A DNA stretch of 64,000 bases from assembly GCF_000425205.1 (NCBI RefSeq), contig NZ_AULI01000005.1:203891-267890 (forward strand), given 5' to 3'. Both the position numbers and the translations under genes were made by a program. The DNA is from Pontibacillus halophilus JSM 076056 = DSM 19796. Its GTDB lineage: Bacteria; Bacillota; Bacilli; Bacillales; BH030062. Under the pieces are notes generated by a model. That model saw only the letters and a list, made by a program, of their open reading frames with translations, was not told the origin of the DNA and did no database searches. Shown here in pieces: positions 48,918 to 58,359 of this stretch (position 1 is its first letter; each line of letters opens with the position of its first letter).

Positions 48918-50255
48918 ATGGGCTCTAAATTTACACGAGAAGACATTTATAAGCGAATGGAAGAGGAAAACGTAAAGTTTATTCGTCTTCAATTCACGGA
49001 CCTACTAGGAACCATTAAAAACGTTGAGATTCCTTACAGCCAACTTGACAAAGCATTAAACAATCAGATGATGTTTGACGGGTCTTCTATTGAAGGGTTT
49101 GTCCGTATCGAAGAATCAGACATGCTCCTATATCCTGACCTTGATACATTTGTCGTCTTTCCATGGACATCTGAGAAAGGGAAAGTGGCTCGATTTATTT
49201 GTGATATTTACAACCCAGATGGTACTCCATTCGAAGGGTGCCCGCGCTACAATTTGAAGCGTAACCTTAAGAAGATGGAGGAATTAGGTTTCTCTGCGTT
49301 TAACCTCGGTACAGAGCCTGAATTCTTCTTATTCAAGCTAGACGAAAAAGGCGAACCAACAATGGAGCTTAACGATCGCGGTGGCTACTTTGACCTAGCA
49401 CCAACGGACCTTGGAGAAAACTGTCGTCGTGACATCGTACTTGAGCTTGAAGAGATGGGCTTTGAAATTGAAGCTTCCCACCATGAAGTGGCACCAGGCC
49501 AGCACGAAATTGACTTCAAATACGCTGATGCCCTACGTCACTGTGATGACATCCAAACGTTTAAACTAGCAGTTAAAACGATTGCTCGTAAGCACGGCTT
49601 ACACGCAACGTTTATGCCAAAGCCATTGTTCGGTGTGAACGGTTCAGGTATGCACTGTAACATGTCCTTGTTTAAGGATGGCACGAACGCATTCTTTGAT
49701 GAGAAGAGCGAAGAACAACTAAGTGAAACAGCTTATCAGTTTATTGCAGGTGTTGTGAAGCACGCAACGAACTTTACGGCTGTCACGAATCCAACAGTCA
49801 ACTCGTACAAACGTCTCGTACCTGGTTACGAAGCACCTTGTTACGTAGCTTGGTCCGGTAAGAACCGTAGTCCACTAATTCGAATTCCAGCATCACGCGG
49901 CATGAGTACTCGTATTGAAGTACGTAGTCCTGACCCAGCTGCAAACCCATACCTAGCGATGAGTGTATTGCTAGCTGCAGGCCTTGACGGCGTTGAGAAC
50001 AAGCTAACAGCTCCAACTCCAGTAGACCGTAACATCTACGTGATGGACAAGCAGGAACGCTTAGCACACGGCGTGCAAGACTTGCCAGCCACTCTAATTG
50101 AAGCCATTGAACTTCTTAAACAAGATGAAATCATGGTGAAAGCATTAGGTGAGCACCTATTCGAACACTTCGTTGAATCAAAAGAAATTGAATGGGATAT
50201 GTTCCGTACACAAGTTCATCCTTGGGAACGAGAACAATATCTATCGACTTATTAA
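48918..50255 (+). CDS. glnA: glutamine synthetase, type I-alpha
   Basis: 445 aa. Active-site segments [29 protein letters not shown], the ATP-loop [14 protein letters not shown] and the [20 protein letters not shown] region are all conserved. There is no adenylylation-type tyrosine loop, as usual for Bacillus. It makes glutamine from glutamate and ammonia and, when inhibited by glutamine, also activates GlnR. The ribosome site AGGAGGAG precedes the ATG. Confidence 0.98.
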   Translation: MGSKFTREDIYKRMEEENVKFIRLQFTDLLGTIKNVEIPYSQLDKALNNQMMFDGSSIEGFVRIEESDMLLYPDLDTFVVFPWTSEKGKVARFICDIYNPDGTPFEGCPRYNLKRNLKKMEELGFSAFNLGTEPEFFLFKLDEKGEPTMELNDRGGYFDLAPTDLGENCRRDIVLELEEMGFEIEASHHEVAPGQHEIDFKYADALRHCDDIQTFKLAVKTIARKHGLHATFMPKPLFGVNGSGMHCNMSLFKDGTNAFFDEKSEEQLSETAYQFIAGVVKHATNFTAVTNPTVNSYKRLVPGYEAPCYVAWSGKNRSPLIRIPASRGMSTRIEVRSPDPAANPYLAMSVLLAAGLDGVENKLTAPTPVDRNIYVMDKQERLAHGVQDLPATLIEAIELLKQDEIMVKALGEHLFEHFVESKEIEWDMFRTQVHPWEREQYLSTY

Positions 50256-50263
50256 TCTATAAG

Positions 50264-50299
50264 AAAACCCCCTTGAGGCATAGCTTCAAGGGGGTTTTT
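50264..50299 (+). terminator. terminator after glnA
   Basis: AAAACCCCCTTGA and TCAAGGGGGTTTT (perfect 13-base stem), then TTG. Both ends allow action on the facing small gene as well. Confidence 0.93.
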
Positions 50300-50323
50300 G
50301 TCTGCGCGCATAGAAGAGACGAT

Positions 50324-50470
50324 TTATTTAAACAAACGATTCAACACTTTATTGCTAATCTTTCCTGCGACACTTCTGCCTGCGTGCTTCTTTAGGCGCC
50401 CTTTACGAGCGGCTGTGATTGTGTCGTAAATTCGAACAGCCTTATGCATCTTTGAACGTAATCCCATCAT
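50324..50470 (-). CDS. small basic protein, unknown
   Basis: 48 aa (47 if the second ATG at 50467 is used), with AAGGAGG directly upstream. Translation begins MMGLRSKMHKAVRIYDTITA and ends VLNRLFK; 14 of the 48 residues are Lys, Arg or His, almost without acids. It is not long enough for standard gene calls. It lies between glnA (facing) and lexA (same strand, separated by a terminator). I do not recognise it; a nucleic-acid or spore-DNA binding role is only a guess from charge. Confidence 0.7.
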   Translation of the reverse strand: MMGLRSKMHKAVRIYDTITAARKGRLKKHAGRSVAGKISNKVLNRLFK

Positions 50471-50540
50471 ATGACCTCCTTGTCACAATGATTATCCTTA
50501 TATACGTATTGACCGTTCTAACGTTTCGTTAAACAAGCTA

Positions 50541-50572
50541 TAAAAAAAGATGCCGGCTTTAATCCGGCATCT
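50541..50572 (-). terminator. terminator after lexA
   Basis: On the minus strand AGATGCCGG and CCGGCATCT form a 9-base stem with a 6-7 base loop, followed by TTTTTT. Confidence 0.9.
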
Positions 50573-50575
50573 CCA

Positions 50576-51205
50576 TTAGCGTATTGTGCGGTATAACCCG
50601 ATAACTTTACCAAGAATAGAAACATTCTGCACATAAATCGGATCCATCGTCGCGTTTTCAGGCTGCAAACGAATGTAGCGCTCTTCTTTAAAGAAGCGTT
50701 TGACAGTAGCTTCTTCGTCTTCTGTCATGGCAACAACAATTTCTCCGTTAGAAGCGGTCTGTGTACGCTTCACAATGACCATATCTCCGTCTAAGATTCC
50801 TGCCTCAATCATACTCTCCCCTTGAACAACGAGTACGAAAATCTCATCATCTGGTGAAGCAAGCGTATCTGGTAGAGGGACGTACTCTTCAATGTTCTCA
50901 ATAGCTGTGATTGGCATACCAGCTGTTACTTTACCAATAACAGGGGCATATGTTGCTTCCCCTTTTGGAATCGGTACAACATTCTCTTCTTCAAGTTCTA
51001 ATACTTCAATGGCTCTAGGCTTCGTAGGGTCGCGGCGAATATATCCTTTTTTCTCGAGGCGAGAAAGGTGTCCATGGACGGTGGAACTGGATGCGAGTCC
51101 TACGGCTTCGCCAATCTCTCGAACGGAAGGCGGATATCCTTTCTCTAGTACACGGTCTTTTATGAAATCTAGAATCGTCTGCTGTCGTTTTGATAGTTTT
51201 GTCAT
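50576..51205 (-). CDS. lexA: SOS repressor LexA
   Basis: 209 aa. A winged HTH (about residues 1-65, [22 protein letters not shown] in parts) is joined to an S24 autoprotease domain. The cleavage site is Ala95-Gly96 in KVTAGMP. The dyad is Ser131 in QGESM and Lys169 in EEATVKRFF. RecA filaments trigger self-cleavage and release of SOS genes. LexA represses its own gene and the divergent small gene through the two boxes between them. Confidence 0.97.
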   Translation of the reverse strand: MTKLSKRQQTILDFIKDRVLEKGYPPSVREIGEAVGLASSSTVHGHLSRLEKKGYIRRDPTKPRAIEVLELEEENVVPIPKGEATYAPVIGKVTAGMPITAIENIEEYVPLPDTLASPDDEIFVLVVQGESMIEAGILDGDMVIVKRTQTASNGEIVVAMTEDEEATVKRFFKEERYIRLQPENATMDPIYVQNVSILGKVIGLYRTIR

Positions 51206-51267
51206 ATTTCTACACCTCGTACATATCTTTTATTAACGTCATTATAGCATGGTAGGAAACTTTATAC

Positions 51268-51279
51268 AAACATTCGTTC
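51268..51279. promoter_or_regulatory. LexA box on the lexA side
   Basis: AAACATTCGTTC differs from GAAC-N4-GTTC by one base. It overlaps the region where the -35 of lexA should be, given TATAAT on the minus strand at 51246-51241. Confidence 0.75.
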
Positions 51280-51290
51280 GTAAAAAATCG

Positions 51291-51318
51291 TTGACAAGAA
51301 CGTTCGTTCGTATATAAT
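51291..51318 (+). promoter_or_regulatory. promoter of the small SOS gene with LexA box in the spacer
   Basis: TTGACA (51291-51296), 16-base spacer, TATAAT (51313-51318). GAACGTTCGTTC (51298-51309), a perfect GAAC-N4-GTTC box, fills the spacer, so LexA binding would block RNA polymerase fully. Confidence 0.88.
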
Positions 51319-51369
51319 AGGAGTCAAAGGGGAACAAAAGTTCTTATATTTTTGTGCGGAGGGGATCAT

Positions 51370-51477
51370 ATGTTTCATAAACAGTCTAAAGAAAGTAATC
51401 TAAAAAGTAATCTTGCCTATACGGCGATGTTTATTGGTAGCTTTGTATTGATGTATATTTCAATGGTCGCAAGTTAA
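51370..51477 (+). CDS. 35-aa SOS-controlled membrane protein in the yneA position
   Basis: 35 codons plus TAA, with GGAGGGGAT before the ATG. A charged N-terminus (HKQSKESNLKSN) precedes one membrane helix of about 18-20 residues (AYTAMFIGSFVLMYISMV). It stands divergent from lexA and upstream of yneB, exactly where B. subtilis has yneA, the SOS cell division inhibitor. YneA is about 100 aa with a LysM domain outside; no LysM sequence is found in any frame after this stop. It could be a minimal division inhibitor or a relic anchor. The role is inferred from position only. Confidence 0.75.
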   Translation: MFHKQSKESNLKSNLAYTAMFIGSFVLMYISMVAS

Positions 51478-51496
51478 GGGTTTACGATATTGCTAG

Positions 51497-52195
<699 letters not shown>

Positions 52196-52209
52196 GATAT
52201 AGAAAGAGT

Positions 52210-52245
52210 AGACAAGCGTCTTTCCAATGACACTTGTCTTTTTTG
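52210..52245 (+). terminator. terminator between yneB and ynzC
   Basis: AGACAAG and CTTGTCT with a 16-base loop, then TTTTTTG. It would separate ynzC or reduce its expression. Confidence 0.75.
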
Positions 52246-52276
52246 TTCTACTTCTAAAGATAAAGGAGTTATTGTC

Positions 52277-52510
52277 ATGTTATCTCAAGACAAACTAGAC
52301 CGTATAAATGTACTAGCAAATAAATCGAAGAGCGAAGGCTTAACGCTCACTGAGCAGAAAGAACAAAAGAAACTTCGTGAAGAGTATTTGAAAAACGTTC
52401 GTAAATCCTTTAAAAATCATCTTCATTCCATGAAGGTTGTAGACCCTGAAGGAAACGATGTAACCCCTCAAAAATTAAAAGAGGAACAAGAGCGTAACAA
52501 GAAGCATTAA
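52277..52510 (+). CDS. ynzC: DUF896 protein YnzC
   Basis: 77 aa. DUF896 signature: KLDRINVLANKSKSEGLTLTEQKEQKKLREEYL (in parts) followed by FKNHL. The fold is a small two-helix hairpin. It is the third gene of the SOS locus in B. subtilis; function unknown. Ribosome site AAAGGAG. Confidence 0.93.
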   Translation: MLSQDKLDRINVLANKSKSEGLTLTEQKEQKKLREEYLKNVRKSFKNHLHSMKVVDPEGNDVTPQKLKEEQERNKKH

Positions 52511-52516
52511 GCCATG

Positions 52517-52548
52517 GGCACACGACGACGTATCGTGTGTCTTTTTTT
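52517..52548 (+). terminator. terminator after ynzC
   Basis: CACACGA and TCGTGTG with a 7-base loop, then a run of eight T after one C. Confidence 0.9.
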
Positions 52549-52692
52549 TATAGTCTTTTCGACATAGTTCTAAGTAGGATGACATAAATTATAGTTAGCG
52601 TATCACATTCTGTCTGTAATGGCTTGTCATCGTAAGCGATTCATTATAGGATTAAAAAGGTACATAGGTTTTTAGTTGAAAGGAGACTTTTT

Positions 52693-54684
52693 ATGGCACA
52701 ACAAAATGAAATGCAATCCATTAATACGATTCGAACGCTATCCATAGATGCGATTGAACACGCGAATTCTGGTCACCCAGGCATGCCGATGGGGGCAGCT
52801 CCAATGGCGTACACGCTTTGGACAGAGTTCATGAATCACAATCCAGCTAACTCAAGCTGGTTTAACCGTGACCGCTTCGTACTATCCGCAGGTCATGGCT
52901 CTATGCTGTTATACAGCCTGCTTCATCTTTCAGGTTATAACGTTAAGATGGACGATCTAAAGCAATTTCGTCAGTGGGATTCTCGTACGCCAGGACACCC
53001 TGAATACGGACACACAGACGGTGTAGAAGCGACGACTGGTCCACTAGGCCAAGGATTTGGTATGGCAGTAGGAATGGCGATGGCAGAAGCTCATTTGGCT
53101 GCGAAATACAATACAGCAGACCATGAGGTTGTAGACCACTTCACTTATAGCATTTGTGGAGATGGCGACCTGATGGAAGGGGTTTCTCAGGAATCCGCTT
53201 CTCTTGCAGCTCATTTAGGTCTAGGTAAACTTGTTGTTCTTTACGATTCAAATGATATCTCACTAGACGGGGACTTGAATCGTTCGTTCTCTGAGAGCGT
53301 AGAAGACCGTTTCAACGCTTATGGCTGGCAAGTGATTCGTGTTGAAGACGGCACAGATGTAAATGAAATTCGTCAAGCGCTTCAAGACGCAAAGGCTGAA
53401 AGCACAAAGCCAACACTTATTGAAGTGAAAACAGTTATCGGGTATGGTTCCCCGAACAAATCCGGTAAATCTGCTTCACACGGAGCACCACTTGGCACAG
53501 ATGAAGTGACATTAACGAAAGAACATTATAAATGGGAGCATGAACCATTCCACGTCCCTGAAGAGGTCTATGCAGACTTCAAGGAGAAGGTTCAAGAACG
53601 TGGTGAAGCGTCTGAACAACAATGGAATGAGCAATTCGATGCGTATCGTGAAGCGAATCCAGAATTGGCTGAAGAACTGGTTCGTGCCATCCACGGCGAG
53701 CTGCCATCTGATTGGGACGAAGACCTACCAAGCTACACACCTGGTGAAGACAAAGTAGCGACACGTGCAGCTTCTGGTGAGATGATCAATGCGTTATCAA
53801 ACCGCATCCCAAATTTCTTCGGTGGAAGTGCTGACTTAGCAGGTTCCAATAAGACGGAGGTTAAAGGTGAAGAAGACTTTAGTCGTAACAACTACGCTGG
53901 CCGTAACATTTGGTTTGGTGTACGTGAATTTGCAATGGGTACCGCGTTAAATGGTATGGCACTTCACGGCGGTCTACGCGTATACGGCGGAACATTCTTC
54001 GTATTTAGCGACTACGTTCGCCCAGCGATTCGTCTTTCCGCGCTAATGGATGTCCCTGTTACGTATGTATTCACACACGATTCCATTGCAGTCGGTGAAG
54101 ATGGCCCTACTCACGAACCCATTGAGCAGTTACCATCCCTACGTGCGATGCCAAACTTATCTGTCGTTCGCCCAGCAGATGGAGTTGAAACAGAAGCGGC
54201 GTGGAGACTTTCGTTAGAATCTCTAAATAAGCCAACTGCTCTTGTGCTAACCCGTCAAAACCTTCCTACATTAGAAGGTACAAGCTATGAAGGCGTGAAG
54301 AAAGGTGCATATGTTGTCAGTGAAGCAGACAAAGCAACTCCAGATGCGCTACTTCTTGCGACAGGTTCTGAAGTTCAACTTGCTGTTCGTGCAAAAGAAG
54401 CACTACGCGAGAAAGGCATTGAAGTTCGCGTTGTTAGCATGCCATCATGGGATCGCTTCAACGAGCAAAGTGACGAATACAAGGAAGAAGTCCTTCCAAG
54501 AACCGTTACGAAGCGTGTAGCAGTTGAGATGGCTGCAACACTAGGCTGGGAGCGTTATGTAGGTTTAGATGGTAAGGTAATTGGAATTGACCGTTTCGGT
54601 GCATCTGCTCCTGGTGACCGAATTATGGAAGAGTACGGATTTACAGTTGAGAACGTTGTGAAGCATGTAGAGTCTTTATTCTAA
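52693..54684 (+). CDS. tkt: transketolase
   Basis: 663 aa. Thiamine diphosphate motif [17 protein letters not shown] (near 155-190), [20 protein letters not shown] start (residues 22-37), [17 protein letters not shown] in the pyrimidine domain, and a C-terminal transketolase domain. It exchanges two-carbon units in the pentose phosphate pathway. The subunit is rich in Glu and Asp. It stands between ynzC and sirA as in B. subtilis. Confidence 0.97.
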   Translation: MAQQNEMQSINTIRTLSIDAIEHANSGHPGMPMGAAPMAYTLWTEFMNHNPANSSWFNRDRFVLSAGHGSMLLYSLLHLSGYNVKMDDLKQFRQWDSRTPGHPEYGHTDGVEATTGPLGQGFGMAVGMAMAEAHLAAKYNTADHEVVDHFTYSICGDGDLMEGVSQESASLAAHLGLGKLVVLYDSNDISLDGDLNRSFSESVEDRFNAYGWQVIRVEDGTDVNEIRQALQDAKAESTKPTLIEVKTVIGYGSPNKSGKSASHGAPLGTDEVTLTKEHYKWEHEPFHVPEEVYADFKEKVQERGEASEQQWNEQFDAYREANPELAEELVRAIHGELPSDWDEDLPSYTPGEDKVATRAASGEMINALSNRIPNFFGGSADLAGSNKTEVKGEEDFSRNNYAGRNIWFGVREFAMGTALNGMALHGGLRVYGGTFFVFSDYVRPAIRLSALMDVPVTYVFTHDSIAVGEDGPTHEPIEQLPSLRAMPNLSVVRPADGVETEAAWRLSLESLNKPTALVLTRQNLPTLEGTSYEGVKKGAYVVSEADKATPDALLLATGSEVQLAVRAKEALREKGIEVRVVSMPSWDRFNEQSDEYKEEVLPRTVTKRVAVEMAATLGWERYVGLDGKVIGIDRFGASAPGDRIMEEYGFTVENVVKHVESLF

Positions 54685-54700
54685 GAAACAACAGTGAAAT

Positions 54701-54731
54701 GCGCTAAGCTAGTATAGCTTAGCGCGTTCTT
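54701..54731 (+). terminator. terminator after tkt
   Basis: GCGCTAAGCTA and TAGCTTAGCGC (perfect 11-base stem, GTA loop), then GTTCTTAT. The T run is weak. Confidence 0.7.
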
Positions 54732-54844
54732 ATATGTAATGTATCCAATTCATACTTAGTAGCAACTCCGAACAATAAAAAAAGGTTAAAGCTGTAAAAA
54801 ACAGGGTACAAGACTAGAAATTAGGATACAAGAGGCATCTACTA

Positions 54845-54911
54845 TTCGACAAAACTTTCTTGCCTACCATGACGCTGTTTGACACACCTCGCATACTAGA
54901 CAGGATACAAT
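54845..54911 (+). promoter_or_regulatory. sirA control region with Spo0A boxes and a long-spacer promoter
   Basis: TTCGACA (54845-54851) is a perfect 0A box on the minus strand. TTTGACA (54878-54884), one base from the same box, includes a TTGACA -35 (54879-54884). A TACAAT -10 (54906-54911) lies 21 bases further, like the 22-base spacing of Spo0A-activated spoIIG. Confidence 0.6.
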
Positions 54912-54937
54912 GTCTCTATGTTAGGAGGGGACAACCT

Positions 54938-55375
54938 ATGCGTGAATATTCGATTTACTGGGTTGAAGAAGAGTTCGCCTATCACTACTTTCACAAAACG
55001 AGTGTACTCTACGATTTTTTCGCAAGCTACAAAGAAAACCCTCAACTAGACCAGATGAAAAGTCAATTTCGCTTCGTTACGAAATATATCCCACTTGAGC
55101 TCATTGTAGAGCACGTATCCAAACGCATTTCAAATTCGGTACACTTATCGTTTTATCCAGAACAATCCAAGCTAAGATTGAAAAAAGGGCATCAGAAGAT
55201 TGAATTGATTCAAGCAAGTGGTCGAGAAATTAAATTGTATGCAGAGAATATTCATCAGGCTGAAGTACTGATCTTCGACTATTTACGATCGTTTCATCAT
55301 TCGTTCTTTATTAGTGATGAAGCCTATAATCAATTTGGGTGGATTGCCCCTATTAAAAAAGAAGCAATCCTATGA
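54938..55375 (+). CDS. sirA: sporulation inhibitor of DNA replication SirA
   Basis: 145 aa from ATG 54938 behind TAGGAGGGG. SirA/YneE family: YSIYWVEEEFAYHYFHKTSVLYDFF (in parts) at the N-terminus, RFVTKYIPLE in the middle and a C-terminal helix pair. SirA binds domain I of DnaA and stops new rounds of replication when sporulation starts; it is induced by Spo0A~P. Same place (tkt-sirA-yneF) as in B. subtilis. Confidence 0.92.
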   Translation: MREYSIYWVEEEFAYHYFHKTSVLYDFFASYKENPQLDQMKSQFRFVTKYIPLELIVEHVSKRISNSVHLSFYPEQSKLRLKKGHQKIELIQASGREIKLYAENIHQAEVLIFDYLRSFHHSFFISDEAYNQFGWIAPIKKEAIL

Positions 55376-55447
55376 TGACGCTATTGTATTCTTCCTCTTG
55401 TTTTACTATACTGTATGGGAGACAACATGAAGGAGGAAGTTTTGGCC

Positions 55448-55672
55448 ATGAGTACTTTATGGGTAATTATTATTGCTATCATCGCATTAATTGCTGGCGT
55501 AGCACTTGGCTTCTTTATTGCCAGACGTTATATGATGAACTACCTAAAGAAAAACCCACCTATTAACGAACAAATGTTACGTACATTAATGATGCAAATG
55601 GGACAGAAACCATCCCAGAAGAAGATAAATCAAATGATGCGTGCAATGAATAACCAACAGCAACAGAAATAA
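55448..55672 (+). CDS. yneF: UPF0154 membrane protein YneF
   Basis: 74 aa from ATG 55448; a TTG at 55442 is closer to the AGGAGG and is possible. One membrane helix (residues 4-24) is followed by [22 protein letters not shown] and [17 protein letters not shown], nearly invariant in the family. Function unknown; present through Firmicutes. Confidence 0.93.
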   Translation: MSTLWVIIIAIIALIAGVALGFFIARRYMMNYLKKNPPINEQMLRTLMMQMGQKPSQKKINQMMRAMNNQQQQK

Positions 55673-55684
55673 ACGTGAGTAAAG

Positions 55685-55712
55685 TCCTTCTTTCATTGGA
55701 AAGAAGGATTTT
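55685..55712 (+). terminator. terminator after yneF
   Basis: TCCTTCTTTC and GAAAGAAGGA (perfect 10-base stem), then TTTTG. Confidence 0.85.
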
Positions 55713-55809
55713 GTTATAGTTGGGCGTTTTCAGTTCATAGATTCTCCATTTTTTCCATTGATTCTTAATGGTATGATAGAAAGAAAGAATGATAGTTTGG
55801 GGGGTCTTT

Positions 55810-56520
55810 ATGGGAGTAGAAGTAAATGTATTGCTTGCGTTTGGAGCAGGATTCCTTTCATTTATTTCACCTTGTGTGTTACCGCTTTATCCAGCGTTCT
55901 TGTCTTATATTACTGGGATGAGCGTACAAGAGTTACGAGATGATAATGGGATGGTCAATCGCCGCAGCCTGTTACATACAGCCTTTTTCTTACTTGGGTT
56001 CTCGGCGATTTTCTTTATGATGGGCTATTATACGACAAACTTCCTTGGGGAATTTCTGTTTCGGAATCAAGATCTAATCCGACAACTTGGAGCCATTTTA
56101 ATTATTTTCTTTGGGTTTGTCATCATTGGGATATTTAATTTCAAGTTCTTAATGCGTGACAGAAAGATCACCTTTAAGAATCGTCCTAGTGGCTATGGAG
56201 GAAGCTTCCTTATAGGAATGGCTTTCTCGATGGGGTGGACACCTTGTACAGGGCCTATCCTAGCGGCCGTTTGGGCGATGGCTGCAACAGACCCGAACAG
56301 TGCATTTGGCTTGCTGCTTGCTTATTGCCTAGGGTTTTCAATACCATTTTTCATTTTGTCCTTCTTTATCGGCAAGATGGGATGGATCAAACGACACAGT
56401 CAACAAATGGTGCGAGGCGGGGGTTATGTCATGGTTGCCATGGGGTTCTTTCTATTCTTCGACTGGATGACTGTGCTCACTTCTTACTTAGCAGAATGGA
56501 CTGGCTTTCAAGGTTTCTAA
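55810..56520 (+). CDS. ccdA: cytochrome c biogenesis membrane protein CcdA
   Basis: 236 aa from ATG 55810. Six membrane helices. The redox cysteines lie in FISPCVLPLYPAF (first helix, near residue 20) and GWTPCTGPILAA (fourth helix). It passes electrons from cytoplasmic thioredoxin to extracytoplasmic thiol-disulfide proteins for cytochrome c maturation and spore cortex formation. ccdC follows, but an antiporter-subunit gene is inserted between and yneI is absent. Confidence 0.95.
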   Translation: MGVEVNVLLAFGAGFLSFISPCVLPLYPAFLSYITGMSVQELRDDNGMVNRRSLLHTAFFLLGFSAIFFMMGYYTTNFLGEFLFRNQDLIRQLGAILIIFFGFVIIGIFNFKFLMRDRKITFKNRPSGYGGSFLIGMAFSMGWTPCTGPILAAVWAMAATDPNSAFGLLLAYCLGFSIPFFILSFFIGKMGWIKRHSQQMVRGGGYVMVAMGFFLFFDWMTVLTSYLAEWTGFQGF

Positions 56521-56595
56521 AACGTTTAGTGTAGAAATGTATGAAATTTTATATTAAGATGAGACTATGCTAAGTATATAGAAGGAGAAAACGCA

Positions 56596-57027
56596 ATGAA
56601 GACATCAACTAATGACTTAATCTTAAGAACAACAACTACATTAATTGCCTTTATCCTCTTGGCATTTTCCATCTACTTGTTTCTAGCTGGACACAATGCA
56701 CCAGGTGGAGGATTTATAGGCGGCTTGATGACAGGGGCTGCCATTGTACTGATGTACATGACGTACGGTTATGATGCCGTACAGAAGATTCTACCGGTTA
56801 ATTTCCGTACGATGATTCCAGTCGGCCTTCTAATTGCCGTGTTGACTGGTGCTGGCTCTTTTGTATTTGGTGAGCCATTCCTTAGTCAGACGTTTAAGCA
56901 TTTGCACCATGTACCGTTGCTCGGTGATGTGGAGCTTGCAACAGCGTTACTATTTGATTTAGGCGTATACTTAACGGTAGTTGGAATTACGATGACCATT
57001 ATATTAACAATTGCAAATGACCAATAA
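56596..57027 (+). CDS. orphan MnhB/MrpB-type Na+/H+ antiporter subunit
   Basis: 143 aa. The MnhB domain is unmistakable: helix near 15-32 (LIAFILLAFSIYLFLAGHN), then APGGGFIGGLMTGAAIVL and ILPVNFRTMIPVGLLIA. Four membrane helices. In Mrp antiporters MrpB works only as part of a six- or seven-subunit complex, yet no other mrp gene is near. It could serve an Mrp complex encoded elsewhere or have a separate function. Ribosome site GAAGGAG; in the ccdA-ccdC interval. Confidence 0.9.
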   Translation: MKTSTNDLILRTTTTLIAFILLAFSIYLFLAGHNAPGGGFIGGLMTGAAIVLMYMTYGYDAVQKILPVNFRTMIPVGLLIAVLTGAGSFVFGEPFLSQTFKHLHHVPLLGDVELATALLFDLGVYLTVVGITMTIILTIANDQ

Positions 57028-57041
57028 TCTTGTTTTGGTTT

Positions 57042-57072
57042 GGGGCATGGGTGAGACGTTCAACCATGCCCC
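57042..57072 (+). terminator. hairpin after the mnhB-like gene
   Basis: GGGGCATGG and CCATGCCCC (perfect 9-base stem), extended by TGA/TTCA pairing. No T run, so termination is uncertain. Confidence 0.55.
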
Positions 57073-57128
57073 TTGCAACATCTATGATGGTTGTGTACGT
57101 AAGCATCCTATAGAAAGTGTGAGTCAAT

Positions 57129-57641
57129 TTGTTTGAGTCCTACATATGGTTTGTCTTAAGCACAATCGCAGCGGCCTTTATGGCAGTAGCCATGATTGTG
57201 GTGCGCCTCCGTGCTTCAAGAAAGCCTGCTTCAGTGAAGAAGATTATTCTACCGCCATTTTTTATGAGTACAGGTGCGCTCATGTTCGTTGTGCCCATCT
57301 TTAGGGTGACATGGGCCCAAGTGGGGGAAGCTTTGCTTGTTGGGATTATCTTTTCCGTTTTCTTAATCAAGACGAGCAAATTTGAGATTCGGGGCAAAGA
57401 GATCTATCTCGTTCCTTCTAAAGCGTTCGCAGCGATCTTATTTGGCTTACTTGCTCTACGTATCGTGTTAAAGATTCTCATCGGTCAAAGCATCTCATTT
57501 GGCGAAACGAGCGGCATGTTCTTTTTACTTGCCTTTGGCATGATTTTCACATGGCGGATTGCCATGCTTGTGAAGTATTTACAACTAGAGCGACAACTGA
57601 AACAGTCAAAGGACTTAAAAAGCTTTATGGCTCAAAAATAA
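57129..57641 (+). CDS. ccdC: cytochrome c biogenesis protein CcdC
   Basis: 170 aa. The only possible start is TTG 57129, since a stop lies three codons upstream; AAAGTGTGAG acts as a weak ribosome site. Several membrane helices (about 5-24, 41-60, 65-80, 95-115, 125-145) and the CcdC core SKFEIRGKEIYLVPSKAFAAIL (in parts). YneJ/CcdC takes part in cytochrome c maturation in B. subtilis although it is not essential. Faces yneK across a shared terminator. Confidence 0.88.
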   Translation: MFESYIWFVLSTIAAAFMAVAMIVVRLRASRKPASVKKIILPPFFMSTGALMFVVPIFRVTWAQVGEALLVGIIFSVFLIKTSKFEIRGKEIYLVPSKAFAAILFGLLALRIVLKILIGQSISFGETSGMFFLLAFGMIFTWRIAMLVKYLQLERQLKQSKDLKSFMAQK

Positions 57642-57672
57642 CCCTCTATGCTTCGGCATTAGAGGGTTTTTT
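57642..57672. terminator. bidirectional terminator between ccdC and yneK
   Basis: CCCTCTA and TAGAGGG around TGCTTCGGCAT, with A run left and TTTTTT right. The yneK stop codon lies inside the stem. Confidence 0.9.
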
Positions 57673-58093
57673 CAAATAGTGGTTCATATGGAGTAAGGTC
57701 AATGTTCTTTTCATTTAATCGTTTGCGCAGAAATTTGTGGTCTCGAGGAGGGGTTGCAAGGATATACCCTTCAATGATGACTTCTTCTGTAATCTTCCTC
57801 GCATTCTTCTCTAACGCTACTTCACCAATCTTCCCAGCAATCTTATGACGAGCCACGTCCCGGAATAACTCTGGGACAGGAGAGACAAGTTCTTCTAGGA
57901 GTGCTTTCTCTTCTTCTCCCCACATGGAACGCGTCTGTTCTACATAGTAGGCTTCCCAATCGAGGATGGACTTACCATCATCTTTCGGTAAGCGCTTAAG
58001 GAATTTCCGGAACATAAAGTAGCCGCCGGTTGCCATCAACCCAATCATTACGACAATCCAGAAAAGTATGAAAATTGCAAAGGTCGTATTCAT
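57659..58093 (-). CDS. yneK: DUF2621 membrane protein YneK
   Basis: 144 aa from ATG 58093 after AAAAGGTGAT; GTG 58102 and ATG 58099 lie in the ribosome site. One N-terminal membrane helix (about 4-26), then a cytoplasmic part with DWEAYYVEQTRSMWGEEEKALLEELV (in parts) and RKITEEVIIEGYILATPPRDHKFL. Matches YneK/DUF2621 of Bacillus in place and length. Function unknown; conserved in spore formers. Confidence 0.88.
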   Translation of the reverse strand: MNTTFAIFILFWIVVMIGLMATGGYFMFRKFLKRLPKDDGKSILDWEAYYVEQTRSMWGEEEKALLEELVSPVPELFRDVARHKIAGKIGEVALEKNARKITEEVIIEGYILATPPRDHKFLRKRLNEKNIDLTPYEPLFEKTL

Positions 58094-58296
58094 AAGCATC
58101 ACCTTTTAATTTCTTCCAATATTACTTGTAGCATATCATACCTCGCCAGGAAGGTCTATCACTTGAAGAAGAGGTTTTCTATTGAAAAGTGTCATCTTTT
58201 CAATTCAAATTCATAGGTTAGAATTACAAGTTTGCCAAAAAGTGGACATTTTAATGAAAATGTTTCAGATTTTGTCTGTTTTTGTAGGGTGGCGTC

Positions 58297-58326
58297 TTGA
58301 TGAAACCTAAATTAGTGGGATAAAAT
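58297..58326 (+). promoter_or_regulatory. promoter of the PAS kinase gene
   Basis: TTGATG (58297-58302), 18-base spacer, TAAAAT (58321-58326), 34 bases before the ATG. A stem ATTGAAAAG/CTTTTCAAT lies at 58181-58204. Confidence 0.65.
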
Positions 58327-58359
58327 GTTACTATGTGTTGAAAGTGAGGAGGGCAAGGG

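Noticed and set aside
52557..52566. TTCGACA upstream of tkt
   Set aside because: Single isolated 0A-like match without promoter context or biological link to transketolase.
58181..58204. ATTGAAAAG/CTTTTCAAT as terminator
   Set aside because: AT-rich nine-base stem with no T run; could be chance or an operator.
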